DNA of 64,000 nt from assembly GCA_032622095.1 (NCBI GenBank), contig CP136066.1:232320961-232384960 (forward strand), given 5' to 3'. This document shows, piece by piece, positions 35,601-47,600 of this stretch (within the stretch, counting starts at the first letter, position 1; the number at the start of each line of letters is the position of its first letter). The stretch comes from Siphonodentalium dalli. Taxonomy: Eukaryota; Mollusca; Scaphopoda; Gadilida; Siphonodentaliidae. The position numbers and the translations under genes were made by a program. The notes beneath the pieces are model-generated. The model was not told the DNA's origin, ran no database searches, and was given only the letters and a program-made list of their open reading frames with translations.

Positions 35601-36108
35601 AACACTATCCCGTTGGGAAAATTTACCCCAAAAAAATGGGAGGGACCATGAAGAGCGTTTCTGATTTTGAATAGGTTTCTGGAAAGCCAATTGGTAGCCA
35701 GAATCCAGTTCGTTGTTTTCTTAATTACTCGCAACCTGATGGTGGTAGGGGGTGGAAAATTTAGGTTCTGGTCGATCCGCAGATTCTCTACCCGACCCCC
35801 ATTCCAAATCACTTATGACCCCCCCCCCGGGAGGCACCGATGGGGGCATATTTCGAATAGGTTTCTGGTACGCGAATTGGGCGTCAGAAACCAGTTCGTT
35901 CTTCTCGCATTAACTCTCAATATGTCCGTGGGGGGGGGGGGGGTGCATGGTCAATTTGGGTTCACGTCGATCCTTAGATTATCTACCCGATCCCCACTTC
36001 AAACCGTTTATGACCCCGGGGAGGCACCGATAGGGGCGGGTTTCTAATAGGTTTCTGGAATGCGTATAGGTTTCTGGAATGCGAATTGGATGTCAGAAAC
36101 CAGTTTTT
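32610..36108. repeat. Higher-order tandem array, ~870-bp unit of four diverged monomers
   Basis: The landmark GGGAGGGACCATGAAGAGCG recurs at about 33031, 33902, 34771 and 35639, giving units of 868-871 bp. Each unit has four related monomers, each opening with AATAGG(T/A)TTC and (C)AGAAACCA(G/A)TTCG. They carry different middles (TCTTAATTACTC, TCGCATTAACTC, GCTACAGTAACTC, ATTATCGTAATGG). G and C runs vary in length between units. Long open frames, including 221 and 215 codons in successive units, reflect low stop density in GC-richer repeats rather than genes. Confidence 0.85.
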
Positions 36109-36249
36109 AGCCTATATAGTTTTAGGAATGGTAATATCATGACCAGATACTAGTTATCTACACTCGTGTACACCACCTTTTAAAAGCATTTAATTGTTGC
36201 TGTACAAGTCGATAGAAATTATTTGCGTATGATCATCATCTCATATATA

Positions 36250-36775
36250 TTTTGATGACCTCTGTCTGTTTGTCTGTATGTATGTCTGTATGTCATTAAT
36301 ACAAATCTACGATTCTCGACCGATCGGGACGAAACTTGGTACGTGTGTGTAGTTTGACCAGGCGGTGGTCGTTGTCGTATTGGCGAGCCCGTGCGACGCC
36401 CGTGCAGCGCATGCGCAGACGAGATCTCGGAAACGGGTGGAGCTATCGACTTGAAATTTGGTACGTGAATGTATCTTGCCCCGAATACTAATTATATCGG
36501 GTCGGCGAGCCCGTGCTACGCCAGCTTCGCGCATGCGCAGACGAGATCTCGGAAACGGGTTGATCTATTGACTTTAAATTTGGTATATGAATGTATCTTG
36601 CCCCGGGTACGAATTTTATCGGTTCGCCGAGCCCGTGCGACGCCAGCTTCGCGCATGCGCAGACAAGATCTCGGAAACGGGTAGAGCTATCGACTTGAAA
36701 TTTCGGGCTGGGTAGAACTATCGACTTGAAATTTGGTTTTTGAATAGCCCGGACAACGTCGGGCACATCAGCTAG
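36250..36775 (-). mobile_element. B-type element with ~122-bp monomers
   Basis: On the minus strand: head GACTAGCTGATGTGCCCGAC at 36777, three to four monomers each with TGCGCATGCGC, and a tail with the GATCGGTCGAGAATCGTAGA block and GACA repeats. Its head abuts the tail of the C element at 36776. Confidence 0.65.
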
Positions 36776-36985
36776 TCTTCTATACTATATATTTTGAGAC
36801 TTCGTATATATATATGTGTGTGTGTACTTCATAGAATCCAAAACGGTTCGCTCGATTGAGTTCAAACTTCCCATCTAAATGTAAAATCCCACGGGAATCG
36901 TCGTAGTCGGGTTTTCGAGAAGCCCTGAGCACCCTTTATCCACTCCCAAATCACCGCAAAGGCACGGCGGGGGTTAAGGCAACAA
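36776..36985 (-). mobile_element. C-type element, inverted
   Basis: It runs from AACCCCCGCCGTGCC near 36985 to CTCAAAATATATAGTATAGA at 36780, with a (GT)n tract in the tail. It joins the B element head directly. Confidence 0.6.
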
Positions 36986-37029
36986 CACTCTTTATCTATA
37001 CCTTATACGGAGGTTTTAGTAATTAACGC

Positions 37030-37145
37030 TCTTTATTGATATGGTCGTTTCTAAACGACACACCACATGCGTCAGAAATACGGAAGTGGATTCCAATGAT
37101 CGTGGCTAAACGACTGACCACATGCGTCCGAAATACGGATGAGAA
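37030..37145. repeat. Two-copy tandem repeat, ~65 bp
   Basis: Two copies share GGCTAAACGAC (or TTCTAAACGAC), CCACATGCGTC and GAAATACGGA. Confidence 0.55.
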
Positions 37146-37611
37146 CGAAATGCAATTATCTCGACTAAAAAGGCAGAAATGATCTAAGAGCTCGAAATAA
37201 TATGCAGAGGGATTTCACGACGGGATTAATTGACTGTCCGCTCTGAAGTTTAAGACGGGGACATGAATTAACTCATTGAAAAACAAAGAATGCGTTGTCT
37301 CGGAAACGGGTGGAGCTATCGACTTGAAATTTGCTATCTTGTCTTTTGATCATCTCATAAAGGTGGGGGTCACTCCCAAGCCGCTAATGCCAACAACAAC
37401 AACTACATTGTTGGCGAGAAAATAATTAGTTCAAGCTACTAATTTTCTCTTTACGGCAATGTGAGAAATACTTTTGTCTTACAACATTTCTGCAATATAA
37501 TTGCCTCAAAGTGTTCAGCGTCATTGTTATAGTAAGTATGACACTTAGGACAGGGCTTGAGGGGTGGGGGTAGTTAGTCTCAGAACTCCCGTTCGTCTTT
37601 TGCATCAGATA

Positions 37612-38045
37612 CCAACACCTCGACCGATCGGGACGAAACTTCGTACGTGTGTGTAGTTTGACCAGGTGGTCGTGGTTGTTGTATTGGCAAGCCCGTGCGA
37701 CGCCCGTGCAGCGCATGCGCAGACGAGATCTCGGAAACGGGTGGAGCTATCGACTTAAACTTTGGTATGTGAATGTATCTTGCCCCGGATACGAATTTTA
37801 TCGGGTCGCCGAGGCCGTGCGACGCCAGCTTCGCGCATGCGCAGACCAGATCTCGGAAACTGGTGGAGCTATCGACTTGAAAATTGATTTTTGAATAGCC
37901 CGGACAACGTCGGGCTCATCGTGTCTCCTCACGTTTTCAGTTCTGTATTCTGACCATTCAGTTCAATTGACGAATCAATCATTAATAATTTTTAAAATGT
38001 CATGTTTCTGACCAAGCACGCCAGTGGCGGGCTAACCTGCTAGTC
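37612..38045 (-). mobile_element. B-type element followed by D-type head, inverted
   Basis: The B part (37612-37920) has two monomers with TGCGCATGCGC and the full tail. The D part (about 37925-38045) has the head ACTAGCAGGTTAGCCCGCCA and matches 10421-10500. The D head abuts the tail of the A element at 38045. A small extra B fragment lies at 37292-37335. Confidence 0.6.
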
Positions 38046-38781
38046 TATTATATATTTTGAAAGATCTGTGTGTGTGTGTGTGTGTGTGTTTGAAATCGAT
38101 GAACTCAAAAACGGCTAAGCCAATTTCGATGAAATTTGGTACATGGGGGTATTTTCGGCCGGAGACGAACATAGGCATATTGATTTTCAGATCCGAGGTC
38201 AACTTTTCACGTGCCGAGGTCAAATCTGTTTTTACGCCGTTTTGCGCTAATATATTTCAGTTCGGTGCTCACAAATCGATTCGATATAGCGCGAATAATA
38301 AATTGCCAGTCATATAATTTGCACGGTTAGAATCTGTGTGGCTTCATCTTTCCAACGATATATAATATGTATGTATCCGTTTTAGTTATCTGCCTCAATT
38401 ATTAAGAAGAAGTGGTACGATCTTCTATCAGGATAAAAACAATGCGTAACTTCTATGACGTCGTTAGAGTTCATAACGTTAGATCACGTTAACGCTCAAC
38501 CGGCCGATGCATTTGACTGTTTCAGACGTCTTGGCGATATCTCGGGCACCGATGGTAATTTATCTTTACGTGTGTAAATGTGGCGCGTTTATATACTTGA
38601 GTGGAAATCAAATCGGGTTAAAAGGTCAAATCGGGTAAAACCTTCGACGGGTACTTTTGTCGGGTACTTTTGTTCGGGCACTGTGTTTTGGACGGGTCAA
38701 ATCGTGACCCCACTTGACCTTGGCCTTCAAAATAGACAATTCAAGGTCAAACCCCGGACGAAGTCGGGTCACCTTCTAGTC
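38046..38781 (-). mobile_element. A-type element with divergent middle
   Basis: The tail, with a (GT)n run, is at 38046-38095; the head GACTAGAAGGTGACCCGAC is at 38781. The segment from 38230 to 38600 does not resemble other A copies and may be a foreign filler. Confidence 0.55.
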
Positions 38782-38820
38782 ATAATATCAGTATACAAGT
38801 TCTTCGACATATTATTTGAA

Positions 38821-38863
38821 ATGGAGCATCTGAGTTTGAAAGAGATCGAAGAAAATTCAAAAG
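38821..38863 (+). CDS. Possible alternative first exon of the SET gene
   Basis: The ATG at 38821 (GAAATGG context) opens MEHLSLKEIEENSK and ends in phase 1 at G|GTTAGT. Joined to the exon at 43341 it gives NSKGYGLFTED, close to the KG.G.F start that SET domains of this family usually show. It lies 40 bp past the head of an A element. It competes with the exon at 41546, which has the same phase. Confidence 0.35.
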
Positions 38864-39675
38864 GTTAGTATTATTTTTGCTTTATAATAATTTTGATAAT
38901 CTTATGGAAAATTATATCATTGCAAAAATATGGATTTCCCAGGGTTTTCCGATATTATTCCTATTTTTTAATATAAAGCCTAAGTCATTGAGTAACAAGT
39001 CAGCTCCTGTGTAGATACAACATAATCATATCTCAATTCTAAAAGACATTGAAGTGTACATTCTGAACTGGATACTATTCCAAGGGTCTTTCAATCGACA
39101 TTTAAAGTGACGCTATAGCGGCCTAACACTCCGCTGAGATGTTCAGAACGTAATAAAAATAATCGTGCCAAAATAAGTTATACACCTGATATTCAAATAG
39201 TCAATACACCGCCTCGTTGTCGTGATGTGTATGCCAAATAATGCGTCCCGAATAATGTTGTAAATATTTAACATTTGTGCGTAGTGTAACCGTTGTGTTG
39301 TGTTGTTTGGTACAGTCGGTATGGTTGGAAATTTTGACAATTTAAGCTCATTGCTATCTATTAATCCAATGGGGATAGTATGTGGATACTAACCGACTGG
39401 TCTTATTCAATGGAATGAGTGCATGATATGTCTTTAACTTAGAGAATGTCGATGAGTCTAAGTAAATTTCAACTCGACATTCTTTACTTTGTTCAGCTTT
39501 CAACAATTGTATCAAAATGTGATGCTCGATGCCTAGCCGACATTTATAAAGTGATTAAGATTTACCAGGATACAATCTCGCATTTCTGACAGCAGTTTAA
39601 TATTCAATGATTTGGTTCCATCATAGGACAATTGATAGCTCACGAATTCTGTAAAAAATCAACAAGTTATATAGT

Positions 39676-40470
39676 ACTAGCCGATGAGCCCGACGTTGTC
39701 CGGGCTATTCAAAAACCAAATTTCAAGTCGATAGCTTCACCCGTTTCAAAAACCAAATTTCAAGTCGATAGCTCTACCCGTTTCCGAGATCTGGTCTGCG
39801 CATGCGCGAAGCTGGCGTCGCACGGGCTCGGCGACCCGATAAAATTCGTATCCGGGGCAAGATACATTCACATACCAAATTTCAAGTCGATAGTAAAAAA
39901 CCAAATTTCAAGTCGATAGCTCTACCCGTTTCCGAGATCTGGTCTGCGCATGCGCGAAGCTGGCGTCGCACGGGCTCGGCGACCCGATAAAATTCGTATA
40001 CGGGGCAAGATACATTCACATACCAAATTTCAAGTCGATAGCTCCACCCGTTTCCGAGATCACGTCTGTGCATGCGCGAAGCTGGTGTCGCACGGGCTCG
40101 GCGACCCGATAAAATTCGTATACGGGGCAAGATACATTCACATACCAAATTTCAAGTCGATAGCTCCACCCGTTTCCGAGATCTCGTCTGCGCATGCGCG
40201 AAGCTGGCGTCGCACGGGCTCGGCGACCGGATAAATTTCGTATTCCGTGCAAGATACATTCACATACCAAATTTCAAGTCGATGGCTCCTCCCGTTTCCG
40301 AGATCTCGTCTGCGCATGCGCTGTACGGGCGTCGCACGGGCTCGCCAATACGACAACGACCACCGCCTGGACAAACTACACACACGTACCAAGTTTCGTT
40401 CCGATCGGTCGAGAATCGTAGATTTGTATCAATGACAGACAAACATACAGACAAACAGACAGAGGTCTTC
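39676..40470 (+). mobile_element. B-type element, long copy (about five monomers)
   Basis: The head ACTAGCCGATGAGCCCGACG is followed by 122-bp monomers starting near 39780, 39930, 40049, 40171 and 40293, then the tail with CGATCGGTCGAGAATCGTAG. Short partial duplications of the block around CAAATTTCAAGTCGATAG interrupt the first monomers. Open frames on both strands follow the repeat. Confidence 0.7.
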
Positions 40471-41005
40471 TAGCCGATGAGCCCGACGTTTTCCGGGCTA
40501 TTCAAAAAATCAAATTTCAAGTCGATAGCTATTCAAAAACCAAATTTCAAGTCGATAGCTACACCCGTTTCCGAGATCTGGTCTGCGCATGCGCGAAGTT
40601 GGCGTCGCACGGGCTCGGCGACCCGATAAAATTCGTATACGGGGCAAGATACATTCACATACCAAATTTCAAGTCGATAGCTCCACCCGTTTCCGAGATC
40701 TCGTCTGCGCATGCGCGAAGCTGGCGTCGCACGGGCTCGGCGACCCGATAAAATTCGTATCCGGGGCAAGATACATTCACATACCAAATTTCAAGTCGAT
40801 AGCTCCACCCGTTTCCGAGAACTCGTCTGCGCATGCGCTGCACGGGCGTCGCACGGGCTCGCCAATACGACAACGACCACCGCCTGGTCAAACTACACAC
40901 ACGTACCAAGTTTCGTCCCGATCGGTCGAGAATCGTAGATTTGTATCGATGACAGACAAACATACAGACAAACAGACAGAGGTCATCAAAAATATATATG
41001 AGATA
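40470..41005 (+). mobile_element. B-type element, second head-to-tail copy
   Basis: The head CTAGCCGATGAGCCCGACG directly follows the preceding tail (GACAGAGGTCTT). It has three monomers and ends ATATATATGAGA. The 239-codon open frame crossing it into the (TG)n tract is not a gene. Confidence 0.7.
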
Positions 41006-41135
41006 AAACAAGCTGACGAGTTATGCAGTGAAAAACTCGCCGACTTTTGTTTTTTTATCTATTCGATGGCCCGTTTGGCCTTTATAAAATATTATGTAGC
41101 AAATTATGTTAAAAATCAACAAGTTATCTATTTAT

Positions 41136-41189
41136 CTATACTATATATTTTGAGACTTCGTATATATATATGTGTGTGTGTGTGTGTGT

Positions 41190-41241
<52 letters not shown>

Positions 41242-41245
41242 ACTT
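41136..41245 (-). repeat. C-element tail with long (TG)n microsatellite
   Basis: TCTATACTATATATTTTGAG followed by about 70 bp of TG repeats is the tail of a C element; no head is present. Confidence 0.6.
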
Positions 41246-41439
41246 GTAATCGCCTACCACCGGGGACTTTTTTCGGTAACTAACCTTCAATTCGGGGACT
41301 TTGGATAAGCGGGGACGTCCCCGGTCGTTAACAGTGTTGTAACGTCAACGAGAGGTCTTATAATCATCATAAAACTCAAAATTGTAAAATGACCCCCCTC
41401 GGCATTTTTACCAGTTTTTGTGTTTACTTGCGTTAATTA

Positions 41440-41545
41440 ATTTGTGTGTTGTCGGTCCCGGTTCTCATTTAGAAAACCCGAAATATTTGCGCATGCGTAA
41501 ACATTGTATTTTACGCCACGTGAAAACCGCGCTGTAATTTTAAAC
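41440..41545 (+). promoter_or_regulatory. Likely promoter and 5' UTR of the SET gene
   Basis: Just before the start codon are TTGCGCATGCGTAA (an NRF1-type palindrome) and CCACGTGA (an E-box). No TATA box is evident. NRF1 sites close to the start are common in TATA-less animal promoters; the assignment is inference. Confidence 0.4.
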
Positions 41546-41639
41546 ATGGCGCCTCGAAGAGAATCTAAGAGAAGAAAAATCGACAAAAGAAGACTAACTG
41601 ATGCGAACTTATTCAAAAAGTATATATCATCAGAAATCG
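41546..41639 (+). CDS. SET gene exon 1
   Basis: It encodes MAPRRESKRRKIDKRRLTD and a short KKYISSEI end, leaving phase 1 at G|GTGAGT. The ATG context (AACATGG) is good and the promoter-like sequence is directly upstream, so this start is preferred over 38821. Confidence 0.65.
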
Positions 41640-44600
41640 GTGAGTTGACAGTCTATACATGTGATTATATTGTAGCAAATAAACTATTTCACAGAGAAAG
41701 GTTCAGCAAACTCCAATGCTCTGGAATTGCTGGATTGTTCTCTCGACTTCTCATTCTCAAGTATAGCCTATAGTATAGGCCTACTATTTTTGGAGAAAAC
41801 AAAATTATTTAAGTGTTCTTAATTTCAACAGTGTAAAGATTTGCTCATATTTAGATTCCAACCAATAAAATAGACTGGATCAAACCGGACCCCATGAAAT
41901 ATCTCGACGCGGGTTTACACCTATGTTTTTTGATCGGAAAAACAAGCGGGGACGTCCCCGGTCTTTACAGTAATTACCTGTTTCGTTTCGGACTAAAGTT
42001 GCAATTTTTACTTGTGACCCCGTAAGTGACATCGAGTAAGCCCACCCCGGAAATTGGATGTCTTATTTGAATACACGAAACCTGTCAGAGCACATTATCT
42101 GATTATGGACAGTTTTGATCAAAGTAACCCAAAAATAAACTACCACAGGTTTGTTCGTGATTGTATATTCGGTTGTACGATTGATCAGTTGATTTTGATA
42201 TCAGGCCGGCATTGTAACACTAACCAACACATGGCGATAACGACAACAGGGTTCTGCAACATTCGGTTTCATAATCCGTGAACGAACAAAACGTGTCTTT
42301 TTGCAAAGCTCAAAAGTGATATAAATTCAATAAATTAGATAAACTATTTACTATTCTGTTTAAAATAGGTAAATGAAGAATCGGAGTGTGCACCAGACAA
42401 TTGTAATCGATTTTCAGGTGACATTATGTCAACTATAAACACTGATAAATGAAATAAATTTCGTTTGACTTCTGTTGTCACAGTTGTGTGGCCACCATTT
42501 TGATATCGATAAATGACCCCATCGAACTTTGCTTTGATTGTGTAACCATTTAGGCCTATACATTAAAATTGTGGAAACAAAGGAATAACATTATAAAATA
42601 AATATTGGCATTAATGTTGGACAAGGCTGTATCCCATGTTATTATTTTTTTTAAAGGTAATAATCTGAATAGGTAGCCTATTTCCGTGCATCAACAACTG
42701 AAGGAATATTCATTATTACATTAACTTCCATTAACTCAGGTGGCATGTGATAGGTAATCCAATTTGCTATGGAATGCATATTTATATTTTTTTCTGAATC
42801 TTTGTGAAACACTTCTAGCAATAAGGAGTGTCTATTGTCCTTTACATTTCTGTCTAAATCGAGAAGGCACCTATAATATTAGATCATGCCATGAATCTCT
42901 ACTCAAAGCTGATGCCCGTAGAGATCATACTCCTTGTGTTCAAAATCCGGTAACTTTTTTTAAGTTTTGACAGGAAACCGTATAAAGTCGAAAAAATAAC
43001 GCGGGGAATGTATTTCTTTGTTCATACCTGTTGCTTAATGATTTATTCATCGGTACGTGAAGTTCCCAGCTCGATATTTCATTGTTTACGGCCTAAATTT
43101 GGTGACAGGGAATAAAATAAATATTTATCGCGGAATCGGGTCTCAAAAGTCACCTAAACAATGAAATATCGAGCTGCGAACTTCACGCACCAATGAATAA
43201 TGAACAAAGAAATACATTCCCCGCGTTATTTTTTTTGACTTTATACGGTTCCCTGTCAAAAAAAGTTCCCGGGTTTTCAACACAAGGAATTTGATAAATT
43301 ACTAGTTTTCTTAAAGATGCAATTTTATTTTAAATTACAGGCTACGGTTTATTCACAGAAGATCAGATTGAAATGGGGCAGTTATTTATTCAATATAAGG
43401 GGGAGTTGTTGAATGAAAAAGATGCAGACAAGAGATCGGATGGGACCTACCAATTCTATTTTCAACATTTTGGTCAGAATCTATGGTGAGAATTCATTTC
43501 CTTAGTTTTTAGTTAGCTCTCACTGAGAATGACGCAGTTTATGTAACACTGCATGTGTCTCAGTAATGCTGAAGCAAATGAAATCTTTTTAATATCCCCC
43601 CACTAAATAATCCTAACCTTGCTTTATTTTGCCTGGAACTACTTTCATAATAAGATTAAGTGATAATATACCAATAACTTGATTTTGGATGGCGTTATGG
43701 TTTATTAACGGCCCTACAGAAATGATTAACCACCGAGGGGTTCATTAAAGGCCCGAGACGAAGTCGGGGGCCTTTAATGGTCCGAATGCTGTTAAACATT
43801 TCTGGAGGGCCGTTAATAAACCTAACGCCCGACAACATCAAGTTATTAATATTATTACCACTCGGAAATGAAACCCAACTAGAACATACATGTAGATGAG
43901 TGAAATTTCTGCAAAACAGAGGCCAGTTAATCAGGAGAAATTTGGAAGAAATCACATTGCTTATTCCTGTTTGCAAGCCATTCTGAGAATTGTCTCAGTC
44001 CCCACTGGGTTGATTTTGTTGTCGATGCTGGTTTTGAACTGTTTTCAAGAGAATTTAAGGACTCTAGTTCACTTGATTGAGACCTTTTTCGAACGATCAC
44101 ACAAAATGTGATCAATTCAAACCATGTGTTGTCTGTTTGTTGTCAAACCGGAAGCGGGCCATTAATATCGTAAACTCATAACTTCTGGTTTGATGCCAGG
44201 CATTATGGCTTTTTACTGTGCGGATAAATTACTGTTAGTCTACTAGAGAACGCCCTCTAAAGTGGTAATAATAATCCCTTAATGACTACAATAATCACCA
44301 CTCTAATAAACACCTCCTAATTATAGTATTAACAAATTAGACCTACTAGTAGTCCAGTCAACTTTCTATTAGAACCTAAATCAATTAGCAATTCATTATT
44401 AATAGGAGTTGACTAAGACTTCGCCAGATTTAGAATTCAAAGTGAATAGCTAAAAGGCGAAGTTATTGCCCTATATGTCATTTCGGCTGGTCCCTGATTC
44501 AAGATATAGACAGATATATATGCTTCATCCAATAGTATATTTAAAATAAGTACTCTGGCTGAGTTGTTATTTGCACTGGGCCGTGCCCTGTGGCATATCT

Positions 44601-47600
44601 CTTTTCATAATTTTTTCTTGAGAATGAGAATTACCTGTATTTTTTACAGTATTGATGCCATTGATGAAGCAAAATCTAATATAGCAAGATATGCTAATGA
44701 CGAATGGAGAAAGCCAAATGCAAAAGTTATAAAAGATGATGTGGATGGAGAACCGGTTCTGTACTTGAAGGCATTGAGACCAATACCACCCTTCGTAGAA
44801 ATTCGATATGATTATGGTTATGATTCAATCTGGAGGCAAAAGAGTTTGCAAGTAAGTCCAATACATTTTTGAAATCATTTTCAACTATCAAGCTTTCAAA
44901 CAATTAGACACATTTACAGCGGGAAAAGCCCTCAAATGACACTGTAAATGTAAACTGTAAGCAACATAGGAGAGCTCCAGCTCCCCCCAAATAAAAATTT
45001 GACGTGCCGATTCCGTTCTACAATCAGTTACTAAGATGACTTGATTCTTCAAAACAGGCTTCCAATTATGGTAAACTTCCCGCTGTCTGTTAGTGTGACA
45101 TTGTGATTTTGTGATAATGAACAAGGCAGTATCTCCTTGCATGTGAAATTAACATTCTCAATTTTCACCAAACCGGTTTTCCGTACTTTTGACATCAGTG
45201 AATTGGACCATTGGTTAATGTTATTGCTGGATTCCTGGAAACGAGATTCCGAAACTAAAACTAGGGAGTTTTCTTGAAAGTACTGGGGAAATCCTAGTTT
45301 CCTTTTCAATTCCAAGAATCCAAACAATCTTTTGATTTTAAAATGTGCAACTATTGAGTCATTAACCACCACTTCTTCGCGATATAAATCCCTCAGAATT
45401 TCCATGAAGATCGGCAAGTTACATGTATATTGGTCTCAGACTCTCCTGTTTAATTATGAACATTCGATTTCTCATATTCTTACACAGAATTCCCAGTAAT
45501 ATGCTTTATTGTTCTGCCAAATGGGACCCATTGTTTTCCGCGAGTGGTTGGAAATCTCTTTCTTTAAATTCGAAGGGTTGAAAGTTAGGCTGACTTGGAC
45601 AGTTTCAAGCCTCCCCTTACCCTCCCACCCTTCCGGTGTCATTTAAGTTACAAATTTTTGAGATTCAATGAAAATGGTGTCTCAAATAATACCTGTTATT
45701 CCATAGAAGACTGTCTTTTTTACAGAATAACGGGTGATATATTAGAATTACCAACTATTTGAAAGTAAACATTTAGCTTAGTCTCTATTGTACATCGTAT
45801 AGTAAGTTATTGCAGAGTGGTTTTCTTTCCCTGTCAGAAAATTCCTGACGCAACCTTGTATTTTTCATTCCATACAGAACGATTTTGAATGAAAGTTAAT
45901 GAATTTTATTTTCTGGGCTAAAAAATTTAAATGGGGAGGTGATGATAATAAAGCCTCTAAAAGGATATCTTTACTAGTATTCGTCTCTAATAGAGCTCTC
46001 TAACTGTAGGCTACAGATGTTGAAAAGAGGACTGACAATATAATCATCGACAGTGTACTTGAGGAGCCATCGGAACTATCCAACAAAAACTTTGGAATTG
46101 CTTCTGAAGATTACTGTGACTTGGAGAGATTGCCTGCACATGTATCCGAACAAATCAACATTCTCGGTGAACCGTTACAAGATTCAAAACTAACTGATAT
46201 GGAATGTGAGTCACATTTATTAAAATTATCTCAGCTCGACAATTTGAATATTGGTGCTTAAAATCCAGGTTGTCATCAAGATGCCACCATCTTTGAAGGA
46301 GATATGGGGAGGCATATAGTGCCAATCTCTATGTAATGTTCTGTCTACTAATCCGAGCTTCCTCGATGTAATCCAATACAGCTATCGCTGGATTACATCA
46401 AAGCCCAAACTTGTATTTCTCTTCACGTTCGAAATTTGAGTTGTAAACAAAGAACCACCTGGTAGATACAAACACAAAAATGTCATGTTTGAATATTCAA
46501 TTCATTGGAGTTTTACCAATTGATCGGCAGAGGAAAGATCACTCGATAATAAGTCGAACAATATAGTTCTTTTATTGACTTTGTTACAAGTTAGTTTTAT
46601 TGTTGATTCCGATACAAGGTCAATCTCATATGCATATCGCACTCTGGACGGAACCAATTTTCAGAATTTTCTCCTCTGTGACCCAGTTTCCGAATGAATA
46701 TCAAGTGACTCATTACTGTTCATTCAGGGGGTCACTTCAGTTCAACATTTGGTAAAAATTACGCCACCATTCGTATTTCGCCGCTATAAAAATATCCTGC
46801 AGACAAACCCTACAGTATGACGTCACAGCGCACAAATAGTTTTACGCTTGGCAGAATACATCGATTATATATCCGTTACCACCACCCATCCCACAACCTA
46901 TAGTATGTTATGCGCCGCAGGTGCCCCTAGATCATTAGAGTATATATGTAATACCCGCCCACCACCCATCCCGCCACCCATAGTATCTTATGCGCCGCAG
47001 GCGCCCCTAGAACATTAGAGTATATATGTAATACCCGCCCACCACCCCATCCCACAACCCATATTATCTTATGTGCCGCAGGTGCCCCTAGATCATTAGA
47101 GTATATATGTAATACCCGCCCACCACCCCATCCCGCCACCCATAGTTTCTTATGTGCCGCAGGCGCCCCTAGATAATTAGAGTATATATGTATAGAGCCC
47201 GCCCACCACCCCATCCCGCCACCCATAGTATCTTATGTGCCCATAGACCTTCTGCCACGGCCCACAAAAATAATGTATATATATGCTATTTAGTCTATAG
47301 TTTCATTATACCTGTCGGAATCTTATTATAAGTGCGTAATTACATGACTAATTATCTGGATAGCTTCGCATTGCTTTGTGGGACACTCCGGTGCAAGGAA
47401 ATGGCTACTTTTCAGTGTCAAATAGCAAAATTTTCACCCCACGGGACAAACTATGGTCATCCCGTTGCGTTATAACTTATATGTTTCCCCAATACGGACT
47501 CATTAATTTCCACTTGGCGAAAACCCTGAGCACTGATGATGTCTGGCTATATATATAGCCTGGAAGAAAGAATTACCCAGTCATATAAGTTTCATTCAAG

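Noticed and set aside
34141-35651. Open frames of 221 and 215 codons on the plus strand, and 105-159 codons on the minus strand
   Set aside because: They follow the ~870-bp tandem unit, repeat in each unit and have no recognisable domain; no start context or splice evidence.
40589-41308. 239-codon open frame
   Set aside because: It crosses B monomers and then a (TG)n tract that gives a CVCV run; it is a repeat artefact.
42054-42281. 75-codon frame in SET intron 1
   Set aside because: No domain, and no compatible splice sites that would place it in the SET transcript.
45049-45417. 122-codon minus-strand frame in SET intron 3
   Set aside because: No recognisable family, no splice partner, and it lies antisense in an intron. 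Kept only as a possibility.
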